From Apiotrichum sp. Y4204 (Eukaryota > Basidiomycota > Tremellomycetes > Trichosporonales > Trichosporonaceae): a stretch of 64,000 nt of DNA. Positions 29,849 to 40,533 of this stretch are shown here, piece by piece. The translations under genes were made by a program, and so were the position numbers. The stretch lies in NCBI GenBank assembly GCA_025531455.1, contig JAMYHL010000039.1:1-64000 (forward strand). Reading direction: 5' to 3'. The notes below the pieces were generated by a model. The model worked only from the letters and a program-made list of their open reading frames with translations. It searched no databases and was not told where the DNA came from. How positions within the stretch are numbered: the first letter of the stretch is position 1; each line of letters opens with the position of its first letter.

Positions 29849-30663
29849 GAGTCACGAGTCAGGTTTTTTTTTGGGCTCTCTGACCGGTCACGTTGTTTCC
29901 GGAGCGGAAAGGCGTCCAGCCAGGGTGGTCCATCAAAAGAGAATAAGCATCAGGTGGTGCTATTGCAGCAGGCATACGCACTTGCATGTGCATGCGAGCA
30001 AGTAGTACGAGTCGAAGTGCATGTAGAGCAGGACATATGCAGGAGGGAATGTTTAGAGTACTTATAGTCAGCAGAGCCACGGCTAGCGTCTTTGGGGGGA
30101 AACGAGTCATTTTGATACTGCGAGTGGTGCTTTGCATTCCGCATCCATCCATCTGTCCAACTCTCTTTCTTGCACCTCATCTCCATCTCACATCTCTCGC
30201 TATCCGTCTCACCGCGAGCTCGGCCTGATCAGTGCGCCGAGTGGACGAACGAGCACGACCTCCCGACCCGGAGCGGCCAGACGACCCCACTCCCCTTACG
30301 CACGCAATCGAACCTTACAGGGCACCACCTCTGCCGGCAGAGCCACCTCGGCAGTCGCCAACTCCTTCTCCACTCATCTCCATCACCACATCGCACTCGC
30401 TCTCTCCATCTTACTCCCCAGCTCACAGCTGTGCCCGCTCGCTAGCTGCTGCTCATCGCCCTCGATATCGCGCGCGCGACGGTTACTCGCGACGACTCGA
30501 CCGGCTGAACGACACACACCTCGCGTCCAGCTCGCCCGAACGACACTGCTCTCGTGACCTCGTGACTCGTGACCGTGACTTTCCCCCGCTCCCCTTCACC
30601 GCTCCGCCCCCCGCCCCCCGACGCCGCCTGGCCTCGACCGCACCGGCCACCGGTCCACAGGCC
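29849..30663. other. Intergenic region DYN1-NMA1
   Basis: Holds the DYN1 3' end and a long C/T/A-rich leader for NMA1 from about 30130. An open frame at 30232-30753 is low-complexity Arg/Pro/Ser sequence that I read as leader rather than as coding sequence. Confidence 0.5.
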
Positions 30664-32740
30664 ATGCCTCCGATCATCAACTCGGGCGGGTTCAAGGGCC
30701 CCGCCCCCGTCCTCCCCGCCATGGGGCTGCACAGCTTCCATGCCGACTCGTGAGTGTAGCCTGGAAGAGTGGGGACGGTCACGCTGTGGGGATGGGGTCG
30801 CGTGTGGCTGTTGGCTCCTGGTTGCTGCTGGCTGTTGCTCTCGCGTTCGCGGCGCTTGGCGCCGCCTGGCCGCATGATCCGACTGGGCCTATGGCGTGCA
30901 GGTCGTGCGTCGTACGTTGTGCGGCGGGCACATGATCCATGCTCCGCGCTCCGTGCTGAGTACCCGTGGCCCGTCGATCCATGGATAGAAAGGCGCGTGC
31001 TGCACGCTTGCATGCTTGTGATGGCGTTTGATTGATTGCACGTCGCGTGTGGTTTTACCCGCACATATGTGCACATGTTGTGGGCCCACTACACCAACTT
31101 TTGTGTTCATGAAGGGTCGCGTGCGCGACTATCATACAGCGTGATCCCGATCTGGACAGTCCGCTTTGCGGCTTTGCGGTGGTGGAGTACCCGGCAACAT
31201 GCCGGACTGTGCGGAAAGGACATGCAGGGCAACGTCGAGCGAGTCGAGGCGCGAGTTACTCCGTTGATTTGTACTTTGTACTTTTTGCTCATCCCCCAGG
31301 CCCCCATTCGCTGCCGGCGCGTCTGACATGGAGCCGCCCGACCACCTCTCGCTCGATGCCGTGCTCGAGGGCGAACATGACGCAGGGTCATCGCCCCTGA
31401 CGCAGATGAGCATCATGAGCGTCGAGCAGTCCGAGGCCGACGATGAGATGGGGCGCGCCCGCTCACGCCGCCTCGTGAGCGGATACCGCTTCGGCAACCC
31501 CCCTTCGCCGGTCGCATCCATGCGCGTCCCCGTCCCTAACGATGGCGCCAACGTCGATGCCAGCGTGGATGACGATTCAAATTCCGCGAGCCTCGACGCC
31601 GCACCGAGCCACGACTCGGACTCGCCCCCGCTCACCGAGCCGGATAGCCAGGAGGAGGCGGACGACCTCGACGCGGATGCCGAGGGCCCGACGCCGCGCG
31701 TGTCACTTATCGACTGCCCGAATGCCCCGCGTACGTTTGCCGCGCGCCGGCGCTCTGAGCGCACACGGTTTGACGCCCTGGCCGGCCTCAACGATGGCGA
31801 GGCCGACGAGGAGCTGTCTGCCACAAGGGCGGAACACGGCTCCGAGGCGTACCTCCGCGGAGAGCGCACGTACCACTTCCCCAAGCACCGGCTGCGCAAG
31901 ACTATGAAGGGTGGGTGCATTTTGCGGGATTACACTAATGCTCAGACGATTCCAAAATCCCCCTCGTCATCGTCGCGTGTGGCTCGTTCTCGCCCCCGAC
32001 GTACCTCCACCTGCGCATGTTCGAGATGGCCAAGGACGAGATTGTCGAGTCGCAGACGTACGAAATCATGGCTGGGTACTACTCGCCTGTGTCGTCGTAC
32101 TACAAAAAGGCGGGACTTGCACCGGCGATAGACCGTGTGCGGATGTGCGAGCTGGCCGTCGAGCACACGTCCACATGGCTCATGGTGGACCCGTGGGAGG
32201 CCGGCCAGCCAGAGTACCAGCGCACGGCGGTTGTGCTGGACCACTTTGACGAGATGCTCAACGGCGGGCCCGACGGGCCTGGCGGCGTGCAGATGGCAGA
32301 CGGCTCCAAGCGACGGTACAAGATCATGCTCCTTGCCGGCGGCGACCTGATCGAGTCCTTTGGCGAGCCGGGTATCTGGAGCGAGCCTGATGTGAGTTGC
32401 GGTCGCGTGTGGCACAGCCGGCACAGGTACCTTTCGGCATCCGCTGACCCCGCAGCTTCACGTCATTCTCGGGCGCTTTGGGTGTCTTATCGTCGAGCGC
32501 GCAGGATCCGACGTGTGGGCGTTCTTGCTCTCGCACGACATTCTGTACCACCACCGGCGCAACGTCATTGTCATCAAGCAGCTCATCTACAACGACATTT
32601 CGTCGACAAAGGTGCGCCTGTTTGTGCGCCGCGGCATGAGCATCAAGTACCTCCTCCCGAACAGCGTCATTCAGTACATCCACGAGCACAAGCTCTACCG
32701 CGAGCCGGATAAGAAGCCCGAGTACCGCGTAGACCCGTGA
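30664..32740 (+). CDS. NMA1: Nicotinamide/nicotinate mononucleotide adenylyltransferase
   Basis: Transfers AMP from ATP to NMN or NaMN, the last common step to NAD. Exons 30664-30749, 31300-31910, 31946-32391 and 32456-32740, 475 residues. The nucleotidyltransferase signature is GSFSPPTYLHLRMFEMA; the second signature is ISSTKVRLFVRRGMSIKYLLP near the C-terminus, followed by VIQYIHEHKLY. About 230 residues of Ser/Asp/Pro-rich sequence precede the enzyme, longer than in yeast Nma1. The start is uncertain: I use ATG 30664, joined by a 550-nt intron in frame to the exon that also contains ATG 31329 (MEPPDHLS), which is the alternative start. Convergent with MET8 (270 bp between stops). Confidence 0.9.
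30750..31299 (+). other. 550-nt first intron of NMA1
   Basis: GTGAGT donor after ...FHAD and a pyrimidine-rich CATCCCCCAG acceptor. The join is in frame and reads ADS-PPFAAGASDMEPP. It is the longest intron in the window. No C/D or H/ACA snoRNA boxes were evident to me inside it. Confidence 0.6.
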
Positions 32741-33010
32741 GCCACGCTGGAGGGGAGGGGACGGACGGCAGAGCAGAGTGCTCAACACACCGACGTGGCC
32801 GCAGGCTTATATCTGCGCACCGCGTAGCATCTTGTCATTATCCGTAGAGGATTGTACTACTTAGTATGGGATAGAGAGCGGATCGATAGAGCACAGTGCT
32901 GAGGTGCGGGAAGCACATGAGAGTCAGTGATCAGTGGGAAGCAGCACATTGCAGACATGCAAGACCATCACAACATGGCATCTCCTGAGTACACAATACA
33001 GCACTCCACA

Positions 33011-34023
33011 TCACCTGCTACCACGGCAGCGCAGGACAAACACGGCGCTCGCGACCGCCGCGCCCGCAACGAAGCCAGCGACACCCTGTGGGACGCCGGG
33101 CCTGCTCGCATACTCGACAAGCGAGGCCCAGAGACTCGCAGCCCCGACATCCCCTGGACCCAGCACCTTTTCCTTGTCCCACCCGTCGTCGAGTATCTTG
33201 CGCCGCACGCTCTCGTCCTTGAGCGCGCCCATCTGCGCAATGCTCCACTTGTTACACGTATCGATCATCCAGCGCATGCGGCGCTTGGACAGTGGCCCGC
33301 CGACGCCGGGCGCGCGCTCGCGAAGTTCGGCGCGGAGCTTGCCCACGCCCTCGATCGCGTCCTCGACATCGTCCGGAATCGCCGCCGCCAGCGTATCCCG
33401 CACCATGACCGCCACTTTTGGCCCCGCCCCGCTAGTCGACACCATGACCTGCAGCGGGCCGCGGCGGACCTGGGCACCAAAGTAAAAGTCGCATTCGGGG
33501 GGCACGTCCGCGACATTGACAGGCACGCGGGAGGCGCGGCACGCCCAGCAGACGGCGCGGGAGAGCGCATTGTCGTCAATCGCGGTGAACACCATGTCAA
33601 AGTCTGTGAGCGGGAGGCCGGCGTCGACGGAGAGCGCGAGATCCACGCCCTCGGGAATGGCGAGGGAGGCGTTTGGGCGCGGGACGTCGGACGCCTTGGC
33701 TGGTGGTTGGTCTGAGTTGCGCGCGCCATACGCGCGGGAAACCCATGTGACCGCTTGCTCGGTGTCGAGGCGGTGCCGCATGCTCGCTTCGAGCGTGGGC
33801 GAGACGATGGTTACCTGCGCGCCGGCCTCGAGGAGGAAGCCGAGGCGCGAGGCGGCGACGGCGCCGCCGCCGACGAGGAGCACGCGCTTGTCCTTGAGCT
33901 GCCAGGCGAGCAGGAGGGACGCGCCGGGGACAATGGGAGGATACTGATGTCAGTGGGGGAGTTGCACGAGGTGGGTGCCTGTGCGCCGAGGGCCAAGCGG
34001 AGACATACAGTTGTATCGCTCAT
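33011..34023 (-). CDS. MET8: Siroheme synthase MET8 (precorrin-2 dehydrogenase / ferrochelatase)
   Basis: Converts precorrin-2 to sirohydrochlorin with NAD+ and inserts iron to make siroheme, the cofactor of sulfite reductase. Exons 34023-34009 and 33943-33011, 315 residues, somewhat longer than yeast Met8 (274). The NAD-binding Rossmann motif is VLLVGGGAVAASR, followed by GAQVTIVSP. Other family stretches are DFDMVFTAIDD, VPVNVADVPPECDFYFGAQVRRGPLQ and VSTSGAGPKVAVMVRD. The first exon encodes only MSDTT, and a 65-nt intron (GTATGT donor, CTGACATCAG end) joins it to YPPIVPGASLLLAW. The C-terminus is unusual: about 18 small hydrophobic residues (GVAGFVAGAAVASAVFVL) then RCRGSR, resembling a membrane tail. 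Divergent from PRO3. Confidence 0.92.
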
Positions 34024-34252
34024 GTCGATGGAGATGGAGAGTGGATAACACCAACAACGACGGGAGCGGTGGAAAGAGTCGTGGTTGTCGTGTTCGTCGT
34101 CGAGTCGAAGCAACAGAATGGGTTGGTGACCCGAAAAAAGAGCTCGTGATTTCTGTCGTCATCGGCACTCTCCGTAAATAAAATCACAGAAAAATGGGCG
34201 TCGCTTGACATTTCTGTTTCTCTTTGTCGTTCATCACATTATCCAATTCACG
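34024..34252. promoter_or_regulatory. Compact divergent promoter MET8/PRO3
   Basis: Only 229 bp separate two outward-facing ATGs of amino-acid/cofactor metabolism genes. No TATA box was evident. Shared control is possible but not shown. Confidence 0.6.
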
Positions 34253-35560
34253 ATGGGCTACACTCTCGGCGTTCTCGGTGCGTACTCTCTCCAGATATAG
34301 CACCAGTGCTCTTCCTCGCAGATGCATCACCCGGCAGTTCTGACTCCCAGGTTGCGGCACGATGGGCATCGCCATCCTGTCCGGCGTGCTCTCCTCGCTC
34401 GAGTCGCGCCTGGCAACGTACCCGGATGGGCGGCACACTCCCCGCGAGCCAGCCAGCGGTATCTCGACGCCGACGGCCTCGCTGTTCCTTGACGCGCCGG
34501 AAGAAACTCTGCCGTCGCGGTTCCTCGCAACCGTCGGCCGCGAGGAGACGGTACGCAAGCTGCGCCGGACATTCGCCGCCCTCCCGCTCGGCAAGGACGT
34601 GGATGTGCGTTCTGGGCCCGGTGCGAATGTCGCCGCTGCGCGCGCGGCTGATGTCGTCCTTATCTGCTCCAAACCGAATGTCGCAAAGGTCATACTCGCC
34701 GAAGACGGCATGCAGGAGGCTGTCGCGGGCAAAATTGTCGTTTCTATCTGTGCGGGCGTGACTCTCTCCCAGCTCCAGGGGTGGGTGCCCGAGAGCACCA
34801 CTGTTGTCCGCGCTATGCCCAACACGCCGTGCAAGGTGAGTGTGGGAAGTGTTCGGAGTATGAGGGCGAAGAGCCGTGGTCCAGATAGGCCACTTTCATT
34901 CAAGCTGGAAGTAAGCGCCCAGTGCCAACTATCCACCCATATCACCAAGCTTGTTGGAATTCTCTGACATCAGATCCGGGAGGGCATGACGATCGTGACG
35001 CCAGTATCCGACGCGCGCTCGCGCGCACTCATCCTCGCAATCTTCACGTCGTGCGGGCGTTGCCGCTTCCTCGACGAAAAGCACTTTGACGCGTGCACTG
35101 CGCTCGCGGGCTCGGGACCCGCGTTCGTCGCTCTCGTCCTCGAGGCCATGGCGGACGGCGCGGTCATGATGGGCATGCCGCGCGCCGAGGCGCAGGAGAT
35201 TGCCGCGCAGAGTGAGTGCTGATGCTGTGGGAGGGCGAGTCTGGCTACGAGAGTGGGACGATAATCGCATTCCACTCCGGACACCCCAGTAACACATTCT
35301 TTCACAACCGCATCACATGTCGCGCCACTGTCACACCTCCCGCCGCTGACACACAGCTATCCAGGGCACCGGCCGCATGGCGCTGTATGCCGGCCTGCAC
35401 CCCGCCCAGCTCAAGGACAGCGTCACCAGTGCGTGTTTCTGTAGATCTTTCACTGACCGCAGCTCCTGGCGGGTGCACCATCGCCGGCCTGCTCACGATG
35501 GAGGACGGACGCGTGCGCTCGACCATGGCGCGCGCCATTCAGGTCGCTACTAACCAGTGA
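34253..35560 (+). CDS. PRO3: Pyrroline-5-carboxylate reductase
   Basis: NAD(P)H-dependent last step of proline synthesis in the cytosol. Exons 34253-34277, 34351-34835, 34974-35211, 35357-35428 and 35463-35560, 305 residues. The dinucleotide-binding motif is LGVLGCGTMGIAIL; the segment VVRAMPNTPC and the family signature split by splicing (SVTTPGGCTIAGLLTMEDG) are clear. ALAGSGPAFVALVLEAMADGAVMMGMPRAEA marks the dimerisation helices. An insertion of about 30 Ser/Thr/Pro-rich residues sits after the first helix. The stop TGA overlaps a perfect GTGAGT donor (CAGTGAGT), so an additional 3' exon cannot be excluded, but I see no good branch site downstream and take the stop as real. Confidence 0.92.
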
Positions 35561-37970
35561 GTTGCCTCGTCTGCGTTTGGAGAGAGTGCGGGGACGTGAT
35601 CAAAACCATGATTGAACAAGCGAGCAAAACGACAGGCAGTTCAGTACCAAGTCTGTGGGCGGTTACCACCGCTACCACTGCTAGAGACAAGTGCCTCGAT
35701 TCCCATCTACAAAATGCCCGAGACCCCAAAGATTACGGAGCTACGGGTGTACAGGATGCGGACGGCAGTCGAACAAGGTTTGCAGGGTTGCCACTGCCGC
35801 CGCTCGTGTACGCGCATAGAGCGCGGCCGTGTACAAACCCTGGCTAACTGGGCCGGCGTGGAGCCTGGAGCCTGGAGCCCTAGAGCGACCCCGGAACCTC
35901 CGAACCCTGGCGGCCGGCGGAACGACGTAACCAAATCCAGTGGAGGCGTATCACTGCGATCGTGCGATCTTGTGCCACGGCCGCCAGTGCCCGGTGGAGT
36001 GTTGATCGCTCGATTGCCCGTGGAGGGAGTGAGATAAGGCGTCGACAGTGCCATGGTGCCACTCTTGAGGATCATGCCACCTGCACTTTCTGATGGCGGG
36101 CTGATAGCCTTTCCGGTGTGATGCGTAGTCTGCTTTGGTCTTTGCTCATACTGACGCTCAGCGCGGCGGGACTTGGCCAGGACAAGAAGTAGTTTCGACC
36201 AAAACGGGCGAGTGTGTGCGTGTTCTGATGCAATGACAGCCAGTGTATGTGTATGTATATGCAGTTTCTTTGTGGTCATGCCAGACTGCGAGGGTGGTGA
36301 ACGTGTGCCGTTGCCGAGTCGGGCGCGGTATGAACGGCATCGCGGCATGTCGCATGTTTGCATGTCATGTCCGTCGGGAGTGGCTTGGTGGCAAGATGAC
36401 AGTAGTGGCGAGCAGTGTACAGTACAGCGCGAAGAGACTCATGGCGCTTTCGATCTCATTAAAGAGGTCTTGGAGCTCGGTGTGGGGCGGACCGAGATTG
36501 AGCGCAGCCAACGGTGATTAGGGTTTGCATGATGCGATGACACGACAGCAGCCAGATGAGAGCAAGAGAATCAGAATGAACGGGAAGAGGGGAGAGGAGG
36601 TATGCGTCAGAACCAGAAACGCAAGACATGTCATGTAAGATTGCGGACGGCCGTCGTCGCCTCGGCGCCCGAGGTGAGGACCCGGCGCGGACGCGGAGCG
36701 GTGGCGTCCCATCTCGGCCTCTCGGAGCAGGGCGGGGGTAGTCAGCAAGCAGCAAGCGAGCAAGTTTGTCTTATTAGCTATGAGCTGCGGCGCGCAGCCA
36801 AGGTGGCGAGATGGGGGGCCGAGAGGCGATGAGGGATCGCGAGGGACAGGCACACTCGACGGGTGCGTGGAGGACAGGGAACCGAGTCCGAGGGTGACAC
36901 CGGTGACTCTGGTGACTCTTGGGGGCTCTGGCCCGCGCAGTTCCGTGGGTGAGATGGAGAGAGAGCACAGAAGAGAATAGAGAGCGAGAGGGTTTACGAC
37001 GTCCTCGTGTGCTGCGAAGCCAAGAGCAAAGAAGAGATGTGTGTCGTGGCAAGACAAGAGGAGTACAGTAAGAAAAAGGAAAAAAAGAAGAGTGGAACGA
37101 CGTTGCTTGTGCAATCAAGGTCATTCTTGCTATCCATCACATTTCTCATTCTCACTCTCTCACTCTCTCTCATCACCACCACAACCCACTTCCTCACCAC
37201 CCTGCACCGCACCGCCCCACCCCGCGCACCACCCCCTCTCCATCCTCACCATTCGAAACAGCGCACGGTCGTCGCCTCTTGTACCAGCGTCTATTCCTGC
37301 TCTTATTTTTCCTGGTTTCCTGTTTTTGTCCTCTCGGCATTCTCGCCGCCGCCGTTTCAGCCACACCCACCGGAGCCTGCGCCGCCTGTGACTCGCTCGC
37401 ATTGCTCGTCTCCCCTCTCGACATCCCGACGCACGCCTGCGCTGTGCGGATCAGGTCCATTGTGCTGTGCGCAATATCCTGCTTCTAACCCTGTGACGAT
37501 CCCGCCCGCCGTCGTCGCTGGTGCTTTGTCGTCTCGGAATCGCAAGTCAAGCTAAGCAGCTACCCGCTACCATTAGCAGCCCGCGGCTCGGCGCTAGACA
37601 TTGCCCCGCCCACCCAACGTCGCACTCGCGCGTCCCAGTGTTCCCAGTGATCTCAGTGATCCAGACCGGCCTCTCCGCTGGGTAATAAACCTCTGCGACC
37701 TTGATCCTGCCTGGTCCACCTGATCGATCGCCCCATCACGAGGTGTCTTGTCTCTCACCCAAGTGTCGCTCTCATCGCCCTCTCGTCACCATTTCCTCTT
37801 CCGCCGCCCTCGCTCGGGACTCGTGACTCATCGCTCTCCCATCGCACCATCGCCCGAGCCTCGCATCCTTGCATCCTTCGGCCACGTTCGCTCCCCCATT
37901 CAGAGAGTACCGCTTCGGTCTCGGCTTGATCAAAACCGAGTAACTCACTCACACCTCCCACCCATCCAAC
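35561..37970. other. Gene-poor interval PRO3-YSC84
   Basis: 2.4 kb. The largest open frames (up to 218 codons on the minus strand at 35707-36363) are low-complexity and resemble nothing. From about 37100 the plus strand becomes C/T-rich and looks like a long leader or promoter of YSC84. No tRNA or repeat was identified. Confidence 0.5.
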
Positions 37971-40404
37971 ATGGGATTCAACAACCCCATGCCAGGTGCG
38001 TCAACCCCCCGACAACAGAGCTGACGACAGTGCCGCTCCGAGAGGAGACGCACAAGGCGTACAAGATTGGTGCGTACCGTGCAGCTGGGGCAGCACTCAG
38101 AGCTGCGCCGCACCGCCACGCGTAACTAACCTCAGTTCGCTCATTCGTCGACGTGAACAACAACGGCCTTGACAAGGTGGGTATTGATGACGAGCGTGCA
38201 GCCTGCAGGCATAATGCACATATACTCTTCCGGACGCTTGACCTGCGCCTCATCTTCATCCGACCCCAAACGCGTGCGCGCTTTACTAACTACCCAGGTA
38301 GTTCCCCGTTCGGTTCTCGAACGCGCTCACGGCTTTGCCATCTTCACTGTTGCCAAGGCCGGCTTCCTCTTCTCCGCACGTGCAGGCAGCGGTGTCGTCA
38401 TTGCCAAACTGGACGATGGACGTGAGTGCAGATCATTGGGCGCCGCTGACATGCAGAATGGAGCCCACCCAGTGCCATCGCTATTGGCGGTCTCGGCTTT
38501 GGCGGGCAGGTCGGTGCCGAGTGAGTGCAGACTTGTTATCAAGCTGATCCCAGGGTGACCGACTTTTTGATTGTGTTAAATGTGAGTTACATCTCAAACA
38601 ACATATGCTGCAAGCAACGCACGGCTCACATCAGTCTCGCTCCGCAGTCGCAAGCTTTATGAGTGCTGGGAGCATCACGCTTGGCGGCAACCTCTCGGTT
38701 GCGGTTGGGCCCCTCGGCCGCAACGCTGAGGGCTCAGGGTCACTCAACACAAAGGGGACAATGGCTGCCATGTACTCGTACTCGAAGACAAAGGGGCTCT
38801 TCGGAGGCCTTTCCGTTGAGGGGTCAGTGATTGCTGAGCGCCAAGACGCCAACCGCATAGCATATGGTGGCAACCCGACTGCAAAGCAAATTCTCACTGG
38901 ATCATTCGACCCTCCTCAGTGGGCGTATATCCTTATCGACGAACTAAATCGCGCAACAGGCCTTCCTGGTGGCCAAATGTGGGTCGACGACGGCAAGGAC
39001 GCCGGTGCAATGGGTTGGTCCAACCCTGCTGGCGGAGGACAGACTTCGCGCGGATACGCGTTCGGCGAGGGCGTGGGTGCTGGCGGTTCCACACCGCCGA
39101 AGAACCGCAGGCGCTCCAGTTCGTTGTTCAGCCTCGGCGGCGGGAAGGACAAGAAGGACAAGGCGAAGCTGGAGTCTGGGGCGCGGTTCCCATCCCATCA
39201 CCAGCCGACCGTCAGCCAGCTGTCATACAACCAGCCTCCGCAGGCCTCGCCGATCGCCGACTCGCGTCACAAGGAGACCACGCCGGATCAGCGCGCCGCT
39301 CCGGCACGGCCGTGGGAGGCCCGACGCGCGAGCTCGTACATTCCGTTCTCGGGAAGCCTGACCAACCTCTCATTTGGCAAGTCGAGTGCGAACCTCGAGC
39401 GCAAGGCGGGCCCATCGTCGGAAACTTATAACGCGAACAGCAACCACAATTTGGCGCCTGCGCGCCCTCGTGCAGAATCCAACCCCCGACGGCCGTATGC
39501 GGAGCGCCCGACCCCCTCGCCTTTCTCCGACTTTGGTGGCTCGCGGGGCACGTCCAAGCTGGCCACCCCTGTCGACTCACCGAACCGCAGCCCGGTGATC
39601 ACTAATGGGGATTCCGAGTTTGGCGCCCTTTCGAACGGCAACGGCCACATCAACGGATACAGCAACAGTCGCTCGGGAAGCGCGCGCGGCGGTGTACGGA
39701 CCAGCGGAAGCACGGCGAGCAGCGGGGACGACGACCTGCTTGGGTCCTGGGATGCGAATGACCGCGGTCTGACCGCGACGTTCTCCAACATGAACATGCG
39801 CAACGGGGGGAGCGGGGCGTACACCTCGCGGCGCACGTCCACGCTGCCGTTTGACGACATTGCCGAGGACCCCGATCGTGCTCGTCTGCGCGAGACGACT
39901 TCGACGTTTGCGAATAAGGAGTGGGTCGGCGCTTCGGCTGGCCGCCGTGCGTTCAGCATGTACGGTGCGCCCGATGGCTGGCCGGGCACGGGCCCCGCTG
40001 CGCGTGACGGCTTGGACGACGCGTACAACGACAAGACCCGCGACATGTCACGTCCGTTTGACGACTATGACGCGCCACCGTCACACGCGTCCCCGCGGCC
40101 AAATCTGCAGCGCAAGCCCGGTCTCGACACGGCTGACGGGTACGCGCGCGCCGTGGCGCTGTACGACTTTGCTGCGTCGCACGACGGCGACCTGGGCCTG
40201 AAGAAGGGCCAGGTCGTGGTCGTCACGGGCACGGCGGACGGCAGCAGCGACTGGTGGCGCGGACGCGTCGCGACGGGCGGCTCCTCCGAGGGCATCTTCC
40301 CCGCCAACCACGTCGAGGTTCTTGACATTCCCCGCCAGCTCCGCGGCGGACCCACGAAGACGCAGCTCCGCACGCGTCTCCTCACCGGATTGGAGTTTGA
40401 TTAA
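37971..40404 (+). CDS. YSC84: SYLF-SH3 protein of the YSC84/LSB3 family (actin patch / endocytosis)
   Basis: Binds phosphoinositides and actin through its SYLF domain and Las17/WASP-type proteins through SH3, acting at endocytic actin patches. Seven exons: 37971-37995, 38031-38069, 38136-38176, 38298-38421, 38457-38520, 38554-38581 and 38635-40404, 696 residues. The SYLF domain occupies about residues 1-210 (MGFNNPMP, KIVRSFVDVNN, GFAIFTVAKAGFLFSARAGSG, IGGLGFGGQVGAEVTDFLIVLNSRSAV, GGNLSVAVGPLGRN). A long Ser/Gly/Arg-rich middle follows, and an SH3 domain ends the protein (AVALYDFAASHDGDLGLKKG ... DWWRGRV ... GIFPANHVEVL). The 5' half is cut by six introns of 33-121 nt, one exon being only 28 nt. 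Convergent with the glycosylase gene, 129 bp between stops. The middle linker is much longer than in yeast Ysc84. Confidence 0.92.
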
Positions 40405-40533
40405 GCGTGATAGCCCCGGATCGCACGACAGGTCTGTATCTCTAGTGATGTACGATAGCGTGCTAGATGCTATGCATAGAGCGTGATACTATAGGACTGT
40501 GAATGATTACAACTGGGATACAAGATAGATACA

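Noticed and set aside
30232..30753. 173-codon Arg/Pro-rich open frame upstream of NMA1
   Set aside because: Low-complexity sequence in a C/T-rich leader; it lies in a different frame from the NMA1 first exon.
31132..31920. 262-codon minus-strand frame
   Set aside because: Antisense of the NMA1 N-terminal coding exon and intron; Ser/Arg-rich with no family resemblance.
35707..36363. 218-codon minus-strand frame in the PRO3-YSC84 gap
   Set aside because: No recognisable domain, mixed composition and no promoter or splice support.
36518..37114. 198-codon minus-strand frame with hydrophobic start
   Set aside because: The hydrophobic run comes from a C/T-rich noncoding tract; downstream sequence is low-complexity.
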